NCBI GenBank assembly: GCA_011371515.1
Contig: DRQE01000099.1
Coordinates: 1 to 7,220 of the forward strand
Direction of reading: 5' to 3'
Length of the DNA: 7,220 nucleotides
DNA from: Deltaproteobacteria bacterium
GTDB lineage: Bacteria; Desulfobacterota; GWC2-55-46; DRQE01
Under the pieces are notes generated by a model. The model was not told the origin of the DNA, searched no databases, and saw nothing but the letters and a program-made list of their open reading frames with translations. Shown here one piece after another: positions 1 through 7,220 of this stretch. Made by a program: the position numbers and the translations under genes. The stretch's first letter is position 1; the number at the start of each line of letters is the position of its first letter.

Positions 1-1652
1 AGATAGGGTGTATATGCCTCGAACTCCGCCCCGCAGGTATCAACACACTTGTAGACCGGCTCAACACCTTTATCTCTTGCAATCTTTCTAAGTTCCGCCT
101 CTGGAATGCCTGTAAGCCCTGCTATAAAGGCGTCAGACAGCCCACTGGCCTTTGCCCTTCTGAGTAGCTCCTCACCAAGGGTGCCCCCTTCTGAAGCTCT
201 CTTCACTTCCGCTTCAAGCTCAACCATCTCTTTTATCTGGCAGACGAACCAGCGGTCAATTCGGCTGAGTTCATAAATCTCGTCCACGCTGAACCCTGCC
301 CTCAATGCCTCTGCAAGATACCAGAGCCTTTCTGCCCTCGGGGTCTTGAGCATATCTCTTATCTCTTCTCTTTCAGCCTCTGTGGGCTCAAAGTAGACCC
401 TTTCTCTATCCTTCCTTACCACATAGTTGAACCCTGTTTTACCTGTCTCAAGAGACCTCAGTGCCTTACCCATCGCCTCCTTGAAGGTTCTTCCTATTGC
501 CATGACCTCTCCAACAGACTTCATCTGGGTTGTAAGGGTGGGGTCTGTCTGCGGGAACTTCTCGAAGGTAAACCTTGGCACCTTCACCACCACATAGTCT
601 ATGGTTGGCTCGAAAGAGGCAGGGGTCTTCTTCGTTATGTCGTTGGGTATCTCGTCGAGTGTATATCCTATTGCAAGTTTTGCAGCTATCTTTGCTATGG
701 GAAAGCCTGTTGCCTTGCTGGCAAGGGCAGAGCTTCTTGAGACTCTGGGGTTCATCTCTATCACATACATCCTGCCATCTTCAGGGTTTACGGCAAACTG
801 AATGTTGCTTCCCCCTGTGTCAACCCCTATCTCACGGATTATCTCTATGGCTGCATCCCTCATTATCTGGTACTCTTTGTCTGAAAGGGTCTGCTGGGGG
901 GCAACGGTTATTGAGTCTCCTGTGTGCACACCCATGGGATCAAGGTTCTCTATGGAACATATTATTACCACATTGTCCTTGCCATCACGCATAACCTCAA
1001 GCTCGTATTCCTTCCAGCCGATGAGGGATTCCTCTATAAGCACCTCTGTTATAGGGCTTGCCGAAAGCCCGTGTTTTACGAGCTCTATGAACTCCTCTTT
1101 ATTGTAGGCAATACCTCCGCCTGTCCCCCCAAGTGTAAAGGAGGGCCTTATTATGACGGGGTAACGAAGTCTGCCAACTATATCCATTGCCTCTTCCATG
1201 CTCCGTGCAAACCCGCTCTGGGGCATCTTAAGGCCTATCCGCTCCATGGCTTCTTTGAAAAGCTCCCTGTCCTCTGCCTTCTTTATGGCTTCAGGGTTTG
1301 CCCCTATCATCTTAACACCGTACTTATCAAGCACCCCATCTTCATGGAGCCTTACGGCTATGTTGAGTGCGGTCTGCCCGCCCATGGTTGGAAGCAGCGC
1401 ATCGGGGCTTTCCCGCTCTATTATGCGGGCGACCACCTCCGGCGTTAAGGGTTCTATATAGGTGCGGTCTGCAAAGTTCGGGTCTGTCATTATGGTTGCA
1501 GGGTTGGAGTTTACGAGCACCACCTGATAGCCCTCTTCCTTTAGAGCCTTACATGCCTGTGTGCCAGAGTAGTCGAACTCACATGCCTGCCCTATAACTA
1601 TTGGACCACTTCCTATTATCAGGATTCTCTCTATATCTGTTCTCTTTGGCAT
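1..1652 (-). CDS. carB: Carbamoyl-phosphate synthase large subunit, N-terminal half (cut by window edge)
   Basis: The ATG at 1652 opens a frame that runs off the left edge after 550 full codons; family members are about 1,070 residues, so roughly half is present. The protein starts [20 protein letters not shown], typical of CarB. What is visible is the carboxyphosphate half (ATP-grasp domain, to about residue 400) plus most of the oligomerization domain, ending near the conserved VDTC motif (537-540). Numbering follows E. coli CarB closely: Arg129, Arg169, the glycine loop GGTGGG (175-180), Glu215, and Glu299/Asn301 in EMNPRVSR are at the expected places, so the first ATP site looks intact. 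The enzyme uses two ATP, bicarbonate and ammonia delivered by CarA to make carbamoyl phosphate in the cytoplasm. The carbamoyl-phosphate and allosteric domains lie outside. It starts 8 nt after carA, so it is co-translated with it. Identification is secure; completeness beyond the edge is assumed. Confidence 0.98.
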   Translation of the reverse strand, partial: MPKRTDIERILIIGSGPIVIGQACEFDYSGTQACKALKEEGYQVVLVNSNPATIMTDPNFADRTYIEPLTPEVVARIIERESPDALLPTMGGQTALNIAVRLHEDGVLDKYGVKMIGANPEAIKKAEDRELFKEAMERIGLKMPQSGFARSMEEAMDIVGRLRYPVIIRPSFTLGGTGGGIAYNKEEFIELVKHGLSASPITEVLIEESLIGWKEYELEVMRDGKDNVVIICSIENLDPMGVHTGDSITVAPQQTLSDKEYQIMRDAAIEIIREIGVDTGGSNIQFAVNPEDGRMYVIEMNPRVSRSSALASKATGFPIAKIAAKLAIGYTLDEIPNDITKKTPASFEPTIDYVVVKVPRFTFEKFPQTDPTLTTQMKSVGEVMAIGRTFKEAMGKALRSLETGKTGFNYVVRKDRERVYFEPTEAEREEIRDMLKTPRAERLWYLAEALRAGFSVDEIYELSRIDRWFVCQIKEMVELEAEVKRASEGGTLGEELLRRAKASGLSDAFIAGLTGIPEAELRKIARDKGVEPVYKCVDTCGAEFEAYTPY

Positions 1653-1670
1653 ATATACCCTTATCCCTCC
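1653..1670 (-). promoter_or_regulatory. Ribosome binding region of carB
   Basis: GGAGGG at 1670-1665 forms the last sense codons of carA, and AAGGG at 1662-1658 runs from the carA TAA stop into the gap. The second lies 5 nt from the carB ATG and the first 12 nt. Either could serve, and both place the site inside the end of carA, which fits coupled translation of the two subunits. Confidence 0.6.
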
Positions 1671-2791
1671 ATAAGTGCTGTAAACCTTCTGAAAAGATAC
1701 TGTGAATCATGGGGACCGGGGCTTGCCTCTGGATGGTACTGCACGGAAAAGAGCGGATACTCCCTGTGGGCTATACCCTCAACGGTATGGTCGTTGAGGT
1801 TGAGGTGTGTAAGCTCTGCGATACCCTTTATGGAGTCCACATCCACAGCAAACCCATGGTTCTGTGAGGTTATCTCAACCTTACCTGTCTTTAAGTCCTT
1901 TACAGGCTGGTTTCCACCGTGGTGGCCAAACTTAAGTTTATATGTCCTTCCACCAAGTGCAAGACAGAGAAGCTGGTGCCCAAGACATATTCCGAATATG
2001 GGTTTTTTACCTATGAGCTTTCTTATGTTCTCTATGGCGTAGGTTACGGGCTCGGGGTCTCCGGGACCATTTGAGAGGAATATGCCATCAGGGTTGAGCT
2101 CAAGCACCTTGTCTGCAGACATCCATGCAGGCACCACCGTTACATCACAGCCTGCCTCAACGAGGTTTCTCAATATATTAAGTTTTATCCCATAATCATA
2201 GGCAACCACTCTGTATCTTGTCTCAACCCCTGTTTTGTAACCCCCTTCAAGCTCCCAGAGGGCTTCCTGCCAGTGGTAGGGCTTGCTACAGGTAACCTCT
2301 TTTACAAGGTCTCTCCCTTTAAGACTGGGAAGACCTTTTGCCTTCTCATAGAGCCTTTCAACATCGTCGTCAACACTCGATATTACAGCCTCCATTGCTC
2401 CCCTTTCGCGTATGTGCCTTGTTATCGCACGGGTATCCACGCCCCATATACCCACTATACCCCAGTGTTCAAGGTATTCATCAAGGGTCTTGCCTTCTTT
2501 TTCATACCGCCAGTTACTGGGATATGGGCAGGGCTCCTTTACAATAAACCCTTCCACCCATGGCCTTACAGACTCCACATCCTCAGGGTTTGTGCCATAA
2601 TTGCCCATGTGGGTGTATGTCATGGTTACTATCTGACCACGGTAGGAGGGGTCTGTAAGGACCTCCTGATAGCCACTCATGGAGGTGTTAAATACCACCT
2701 CACCTGTGGTCTCACCCACTTTTCCAAGGGCATAGCCCTCAAAGACTGTGCCGTCTGAAAATACAAGATATGCCTTCTTATTCTTCCTCAT
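1661..2791 (-). CDS. carA: Carbamoyl-phosphate synthase small (glutaminase) subunit
   Basis: CarA hydrolyses glutamine and channels the ammonia to CarB for carbamoyl phosphate synthesis. From the chosen ATG at 2791 it is 376 residues, normal for the family. The N-terminal CPSase small-chain domain (about 1-150) includes [17 protein letters not shown] (34-50). The class I glutamine amidotransferase domain follows (about 190-375), with the nucleophile Cys269 in GICLGHQ, and His353 and Glu355 in [11 protein letters not shown]; these three match the E. coli residue numbers. I chose 2791 because the protein then begins [14 protein letters not shown], as other CarA proteins do, with GAG 6 nt upstream. 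A longer frame is possible from ATG 2806 or TTG 2812, but it only adds a short unconserved tail. It overlaps the end of pyrC by 14 nt and is followed by carB after 8 nt. Confidence 0.97.
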   Translation of the reverse strand: MRKNKKAYLVFSDGTVFEGYALGKVGETTGEVVFNTSMSGYQEVLTDPSYRGQIVTMTYTHMGNYGTNPEDVESVRPWVEGFIVKEPCPYPSNWRYEKEGKTLDEYLEHWGIVGIWGVDTRAITRHIRERGAMEAVISSVDDDVERLYEKAKGLPSLKGRDLVKEVTCSKPYHWQEALWELEGGYKTGVETRYRVVAYDYGIKLNILRNLVEAGCDVTVVPAWMSADKVLELNPDGIFLSNGPGDPEPVTYAIENIRKLIGKKPIFGICLGHQLLCLALGGRTYKLKFGHHGGNQPVKDLKTGKVEITSQNHGFAVDVDSIKGIAELTHLNLNDHTVEGIAHREYPLFSVQYHPEASPGPHDSQYLFRRFTALMEG

Positions 2792-4064
2792 AGACAACTC
2801 TACCATCCACAAATGTTCTAACCACCCTGCCCTTAAGGGTCCAGCCCTTAAAGGGGGTGTTTCTGCTTAAAGACCTGAAAGTCTCGGGCTCAACAGTCCA
2901 TTCCCTTTCGGTATCTATGACCACCACATCAGCAGGGCTACCCACCGAGAGGCTTCCTGCCTGAAGCCCCATGAGCTTTGCAGGCTCTGTTGAAAGAAGC
3001 CTTACAAGCTCTTTAAGGGTAAGCACACCCTCATGGACGAGCCTCATAAGTACTCCAAAGGCGGTCTCAAGGCCCACCACACCGTCCTTTGCCATGTCGA
3101 ACTCCACATCCTTCTCTATAGAGGAATGGGGGGCATGGTCTGTGGCAACGCAATCTATTGTGCCGTCTTTTAGTGCCTCTCTTAGGGCTTCCACATCCTC
3201 TTCGGTTCTTAATGGTGGGTTCATCTTAAAGTCTGTATCATAGCCCACCATTCTGTCTGTAAGGAGCAGATGATGTGGAGTTGCCTCTGCTGTTACATTC
3301 ACCCCGCGTCTTTTTGCATCTCTTATAAGCTCAACCCCTCTTCGGGTGGATACATGGGCTATGTGTAGACGGCTGCCTGTAAGCTCGCAGAGTTCTATGT
3401 CTCTTGCAATCATTATGGATTCAACCTGCGCTGGTATACCCTTAAGCCCGAGCCTTGTTGCCTCAAAGCCCTCGTTCATAACGCCATCTTCTTTAAGATA
3501 GATGTCCTCACAGTGGCTTATGACCGTAAGTCCCAGTCCACCGGCATACTCGAGGGCCCTTCTCATAAGTGAGGTATTCATAAGGGGTCTACCATCGTCG
3601 GATACTGCCACACAGCCCGCCTCTTTCAGTTCTGCCATCTCTGTAAGCTCTTTGCCCTCAAGCCCCTTTGTAATGGCACCCACAGGATGCACCTTTACCG
3701 TGCCTTCTTCCTCTGCCCTCTTCTTTATGAATCTTGTTACAGCCTCACTATCGTTTGGTGGGGTGGTATTTGCCATACAGAGTATGGTGGTAAATCCACC
3801 GGCTGCAGCTGCAAGGGTGCCTGTCTTTATGGTCTCCTTGTATTCCTCGCCCGGCTCTCTTAAGTGTGTGTGCAGGTCCACAAAGCCCGGTGCTACCACA
3901 AGCCCTTTGCAGTCGTATTCCAGCCAGCCCTCGCCAACAGGTGAGCCCTCTTCAGCAGGCTTTATGGAGGCAACCCTGCCACCCATTATGAATATATCGT
4001 AAAGCCCCTCCATATCCTGTGAGGGGTCTATAATTCTACCACCTCTTAAAACCACTCTTTCCAT
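2778..4064 (-). CDS. pyrC: Dihydroorotase, class I
   Basis: PyrC cyclises N-carbamoyl-L-aspartate to dihydroorotate, the third step of pyrimidine synthesis. At 428 residues it has the class I (Bacillus/Aquifex-type) length, not the roughly 350 of the E. coli class II enzyme. Metal-site residues are visible in order: His65 and His67 in [10 protein letters not shown], Asp156/Asp157 in SDDGRP, His184 in SHCED, His237 in HIAHVS, and Asp309 in ATDHAPHS. Class I enzymes use an aspartate where class II has a carbamylated lysine. The amidohydrolase barrel is flanked by a small beta domain made from both ends (PADVVVID near 377). AAAGGAGG at 4084-4077, inside the end of pyrB, is the likely ribosome site, 12 nt from the ATG. 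Allantoinase or hydantoinase relatives are unlikely given the pyrB and car neighbours and the dihydroorotase motifs. Confidence 0.97.
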   Translation of the reverse strand: MERVVLRGGRIIDPSQDMEGLYDIFIMGGRVASIKPAEEGSPVGEGWLEYDCKGLVVAPGFVDLHTHLREPGEEYKETIKTGTLAAAAGGFTTILCMANTTPPNDSEAVTRFIKKRAEEEGTVKVHPVGAITKGLEGKELTEMAELKEAGCVAVSDDGRPLMNTSLMRRALEYAGGLGLTVISHCEDIYLKEDGVMNEGFEATRLGLKGIPAQVESIMIARDIELCELTGSRLHIAHVSTRRGVELIRDAKRRGVNVTAEATPHHLLLTDRMVGYDTDFKMNPPLRTEEDVEALREALKDGTIDCVATDHAPHSSIEKDVEFDMAKDGVVGLETAFGVLMRLVHEGVLTLKELVRLLSTEPAKLMGLQAGSLSVGSPADVVVIDTEREWTVEPETFRSLSRNTPFKGWTLKGRVVRTFVDGRVVYEEE

Positions 4065-4071
4065 AGACTAC

Positions 4072-5654
<1,583 letters not shown>

Positions 5655-5661
<7 letters not shown>

Positions 5662-5683
5662 CTTAAATGTATCTATCCCTTTT
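5655..5683 (-). promoter_or_regulatory. Alternative upstream leader hairpin competing with the PyrR loop
   Basis: AAAAGGG at 5683-5677 can pair over 7 bp with CCCUUUU at 5661-5655, leaving a 15-nt loop. The same CCCUUUU is the 5' arm of the PyrR-binding stem, so the two hairpins exclude each other. This could hold the leader in a read-through state when PyrR is not bound. The complementarity is visible; any role is inferred. Confidence 0.4.
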
Positions 5684-5695
5684 TTGTCTTCTTTA

Positions 5696-5724
5696 AGGAT
5701 ACCCTTTTGAGCCTCTTTAGTCAA
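5696..5724 (-). promoter_or_regulatory. Sigma70-type promoter of the pyr operon
   Basis: TTGACT (5724-5719, five of six consensus bases) and TATCCT (5701-5696, four of six) are separated by exactly 17 nt. Transcription would begin near 5688, giving a leader of about 145 nt that contains the PyrR loop and terminator in full. The promoter starts 10 nt after the stop of the preceding gene. No intrinsic terminator separates them, so read-through from upstream could also enter the leader. Confidence 0.75.
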
Positions 5725-5733
5725 GCCCCAAAT

Positions 5734-6072
5734 TCAGCCTGTAAACTCCCTCAAAGTGCTATTCATGAAACCTATGGCAAGGGCACACAGTAATGCCCCC
5801 GTAACCCCCTCAAGGCTGAACCCATCGACCAGTTCTGCCGTAAGCCAGACCACCCCGATATTGAGAACCACCCCGAAAAGCCCGAGGGTAAGGATATTTA
5901 TGGGAAGGCTTAAAAGCCTTACAACAGGCTTTACAACAAGGTTCCAGAGACCCAGCAGTATGGTTACAACTATAAGGGTCTCCCAGCCATCCACACTCAC
6001 CCCACTGTAGAGGTATTCCACAGCCTTTATGGAAAGGGCTGGTGAGATAAGGTAGACCAGCAGAACCTTCAT
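5734..6072 (-). CDS. Small integral membrane protein of the phage-holin-4 / YvlD family
   Basis: This 112-residue protein is mostly hydrophobic with about four membrane segments: near 2-22, 32-51, 55-80 and 88-105. The stretch around 43-71 (WNLVVKPVVRLLSLPIN, then LTLGLFGVVLN) is the signature of the family Pfam calls phage holin family 4 (YvlD-like), found as chromosomal genes in many bacteria. The holin label is historical; nothing here suggests lysis, since there is no endolysin or phage gene nearby. The molecular function is unknown. In Bacillus, yvlD sits in an envelope-stress-related cluster, but that context is absent here. It overlaps the preceding phosphatase gene by ATGA (6072-6069), so the two are translationally coupled, and it ends 10 nt before the pyr promoter. 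The start has only a poor ribosome site, as expected for a coupled gene. Confidence 0.88.
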   Translation of the reverse strand: MKVLLVYLISPALSIKAVEYLYSGVSVDGWETLIVVTILLGLWNLVVKPVVRLLSLPINILTLGLFGVVLNIGVVWLTAELVDGFSLEGVTGALLCALAIGFMNSTLREFTG

Positions 6073-6860
6073 CCCTGAGGTGTCATCAGGGTTTTAAGGT
6101 TTACCACCTCAACCATTTCCTCGTGTATAAGCCCGTTTGAGGCTATGACCTCGTAGCCGTAGATGGAGAAGGGGGCGTTCTTGAAGTCTGTGAGCCTGCC
6201 GCCTGCCTCGCTCACCACAAGGGAGCCTGCTGCAACATCCCATGGCTTGAGTTTCAGCTCCCAGAACCCATCGAACCTGCCACAGCCCACATAACAGAGG
6301 TCCAGTGCGGCAGAGCCTGCCCGCCTTATTGCCTGTGCCCTGAGGGCAAAGTTGGAGAAGTGGTTGAGGTTATTCTCCTTAGAGGTCCTTAAGTCATAGG
6401 GAAAGCCTGTGGCAAGAAGACTCTTATCAAGTGTGGGTGTGGAAGATACCCTTATCCTCCTGCCATTGAGGTATGCCCCCTTGCCCTTTTCTGCAACGAA
6501 GAGCTCATCGAGCATGGGGTCGTAGACCACACCGAGCTTGAGCTCCCCCTCTTGTTCAAACCCTATGGACACACAGAATACAGGGTAGCCATGGGCATAG
6601 TTCGTTGTGCCATCGAGGGGGTCTATAATCCATCTGCAGGGGCTACCAGAGGTCTTATCCTCTCCCTCTTCGGTAAGGATGTCGTGGTCGGGGAAACGCT
6701 CCTTTATAGAGTTCACTATGAGGGTCTCGCTTTTTCTGTCCACATCTGTAACGAGGTCCACCGCACCCTTGTACTCTACCGTTTCAACCTTGCCAAGGTT
6801 CTCCTTGAGTAGCTCGCCCGCCTTTCTGGCTATGTATATGGCAGCCTCTTTTACATCCAT
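6069..6860 (-). CDS. suhB: Inositol-1-monophosphatase family protein (SuhB-like)
   Basis: The protein is a Mg-dependent, lithium-sensitive-type sugar phosphatase of 263 residues, the normal length (E. coli SuhB is 267). The three metal motifs are intact: Glu64/Glu65 in ILTEEGE, Asp80 and Asp83 in WIIDPLDGTTN (77-87), and Asp208 in PWDVAAG (206-212) followed by SEAGG. GSAALDLCYVGCGRFDGF (182-199) is also typical of SuhB-like members. It would hydrolyse inositol 1-phosphate or related sugar phosphates in the cytoplasm. Related enzymes also act on fructose-1,6-bisphosphate, NADP or 3'-phosphoadenosine phosphate, and the sequence does not settle which. E. coli SuhB has a separate role in rRNA transcription that cannot be inferred here. 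Its ATG follows the stop of the FmdB-like gene with no gap, and its stop overlaps the next start, so it is the middle gene of a tight three-gene unit. Confidence 0.95.
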   Translation of the reverse strand: MDVKEAAIYIARKAGELLKENLGKVETVEYKGAVDLVTDVDRKSETLIVNSIKERFPDHDILTEEGEDKTSGSPCRWIIDPLDGTTNYAHGYPVFCVSIGFEQEGELKLGVVYDPMLDELFVAEKGKGAYLNGRRIRVSSTPTLDKSLLATGFPYDLRTSKENNLNHFSNFALRAQAIRRAGSAALDLCYVGCGRFDGFWELKLKPWDVAAGSLVVSEAGGRLTDFKNAPFSIYGYEVIASNGLIHEEMVEVVNLKTLMTPQG

Positions 6861-7106
6861 TCAGCAGCCACCACAGGTTTTCTTCTTGTCAGAGGGGCAG
6901 CTCTCTGGTGCCTTCTTATCGTCCTTCTTTCTTGCATAGTCTGTAAGGTACCAGCCAGACCCCTTAAGATGGAAGGAAGAAAGGGAGATGAGTTTTTCTA
7001 CAGGACCCCCGCAGTATATGCACTCTTTCAGTGGGTCCTCTGAAAACTTCTGCATCATCTCGAACTCTTTGTCGCACTCTGTGCATCTGTACTCATATAT
7101 GGGCAT
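6861..7106 (-). CDS. FmdB-type small zinc-ribbon protein
   Basis: This 81-residue protein begins [16 protein letters not shown], the hallmark of the FmdB/CxxC_CxxC_SSSS putative regulatory family. Two CxxC pairs (Cys8/Cys11 and Cys29/Cys32) should bind one zinc. [10 protein letters not shown] segment, then FHLKGSGWY (45-53), completes the usual core. The tail is lysine- and aspartate-rich and carries three more cysteines (70, 78, 81), ending CGGC. The family was named from a methylotroph formamidase operon, where it was proposed to regulate transcription, but the general function is unknown and DNA binding is unproven. It is the first gene after a strong promoter and has a full-length Shine-Dalgarno match. 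The stop TGA directly abuts the start of the phosphatase gene, implying co-expression. Confidence 0.93.
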   Translation of the reverse strand: MPIYEYRCTECDKEFEMMQKFSEDPLKECIYCGGPVEKLISLSSFHLKGSGWYLTDYARKKDDKKAPESCPSDKKKTCGGC

Positions 7107-7118
7107 TTTGAACTCTAC

Positions 7119-7127
7119 ACCTCCTTA
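7119..7127 (-). promoter_or_regulatory. Ribosome binding site of the fmdB-like gene
   Basis: TAAGGAGGT is a complete nine-base match to the usual 16S anti-Shine-Dalgarno end. It stands 12 nt from the ATG at 7106, longer than the common 5-9 nt. The MPIYEYRC start is so conserved in the family that the start itself is not in doubt. Confidence 0.8.
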
Positions 7128-7159
7128 TGTATCGTTAAGACAGGACTTTTCCCCTCTAT

Positions 7160-7188
7160 ATTTTAGGTATGCCACAACTTTTTGTCAA
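7160..7188 (-). promoter_or_regulatory. Sigma70-type promoter of the fmdB-suhB-yvlD-like unit
   Basis: TTGACA (7188-7183, perfect consensus) and TAAAAT (7165-7160, five of six) are separated by exactly 17 nt. Transcription would start near 7153, leaving a 5' leader of roughly 47 nt before the fmdB-like ATG. No operator-like palindrome is evident around it, so strong, perhaps constitutive, expression is expected. Confidence 0.8.
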
Positions 7189-7190
7189 AC

Positions 7191-7220
7191 CTATCTTTTA
7201 AAGAGCCCTCTTATCCGTTC
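7191..7220 (-). CDS. Possible last codons of an upstream gene
   Basis: Read on the minus strand from the right edge, one frame gives ERIRGLFKR followed by TAG at 7193-7191, ending just before the promoter. Composition and position fit the C-terminus of a gene entering from the right. Nine codons are too few to identify it or to exclude a chance open frame. Confidence 0.25.
   Translation of the reverse strand, partial: ERIRGLFKR

Noticed and set aside
533..551. Cysteine at CarB residue 536 where E. coli has arginine in the YKRVDTC motif.
   Set aside because: This place is variable between bacteria (methionine in Bacillus, for example), so it is not a sign of an altered enzyme. The site corresponds to minus-strand codons near plus positions 45-47; the coordinates given here are residue numbers.
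2792..2812. Longer carA start at TTG 2812 or ATG 2806.
   Set aside because: It adds five to seven residues not typical of CarA. The ATG at 2791 gives the standard N-terminus and catalytic residue numbers identical to those of E. coli.
5734..6072. Phage lysis holin or prophage remnant.
   Set aside because: The family name is misleading: YvlD-like proteins are ordinary chromosomal genes. No endolysin, integrase, structural gene or attachment-site repeat is seen here.
7194..7213. AAGAGGGCTCTT palindrome with a following T-run as a terminator of an upstream gene.
   Set aside because: Only about four stem pairs can form around a minimal loop and the T-run is three bases, too weak to call.

Overview
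The window is a compact, essentially single-strand stretch of a bacterial chromosome: every supported gene lies on the minus strand, so transcription runs from right to left. It holds the front of a de novo pyrimidine operon (pyrR-pyrB-pyrC-carA-carB, with carB cut by the left edge) and, upstream of it, a three-gene unit encoding an FmdB-type zinc-ribbon protein, an inositol-monophosphatase-family phosphatase and a small YvlD-like membrane protein. The genes are bacterial in type: Shine-Dalgarno sites, sigma70-like promoters, ATGA overlaps and a PyrR attenuator. Base composition is intermediate, and AGG/AGA arginine and ATA isoleucine codons are frequent. The order pyrR-pyrB-pyrC-carA-carB together with class I dihydroorotase suggests a non-enteric lineage. 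Nitrospirota, Desulfobacterota or a similar group would fit, but this is a weak inference and I cannot name a genus.

Layout from right to left (direction of transcription). Bases 7191-7220 may be the last codons of an upstream gene. A strong promoter (TTGACA, 17 nt, TAAAAT) at 7188-7160 drives fmdB-like (7106-6861), suhB-like (6860-6069) and yvlD-like (6072-5734) genes, which abut or overlap. About 10 nt after the last stop lies a second promoter (TTGACT, 17 nt, TATCCT, 5724-5696). It starts a leader of about 145 nt carrying a textbook PyrR-binding loop (hexaloop CAGAGA, 5661-5627) and then a strong intrinsic terminator (5595-5559) just before pyrR (5543-4998). After it come pyrB (5001-4072), pyrC (4064-2778), carA (2791-1661) and carB (1652 to the left edge). 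The junctions are a 4-nt overlap, a 7-nt gap, a 14-nt overlap and an 8-nt gap.

Together CarA/CarB make carbamoyl phosphate, PyrB condenses it with aspartate and PyrC cyclises the product to dihydroorotate. PyrR senses UMP/UTP versus PRPP and is predicted to decide whether RNA polymerase passes the leader terminator, so the whole operon, including pyrR itself, is under feedback attenuation. The genes for later steps (pyrD, pyrE, pyrF) and any pyrI are not in the window.

I found no radically new system. The most informative part is the pyr leader: a complete PyrR attenuator, a duplicated AAAAAAGGG element that could form a competing hairpin, and a Shine-Dalgarno sequence buried in the terminator that is ideally placed for a tiny out-of-frame ORF overlapping the pyrR start.
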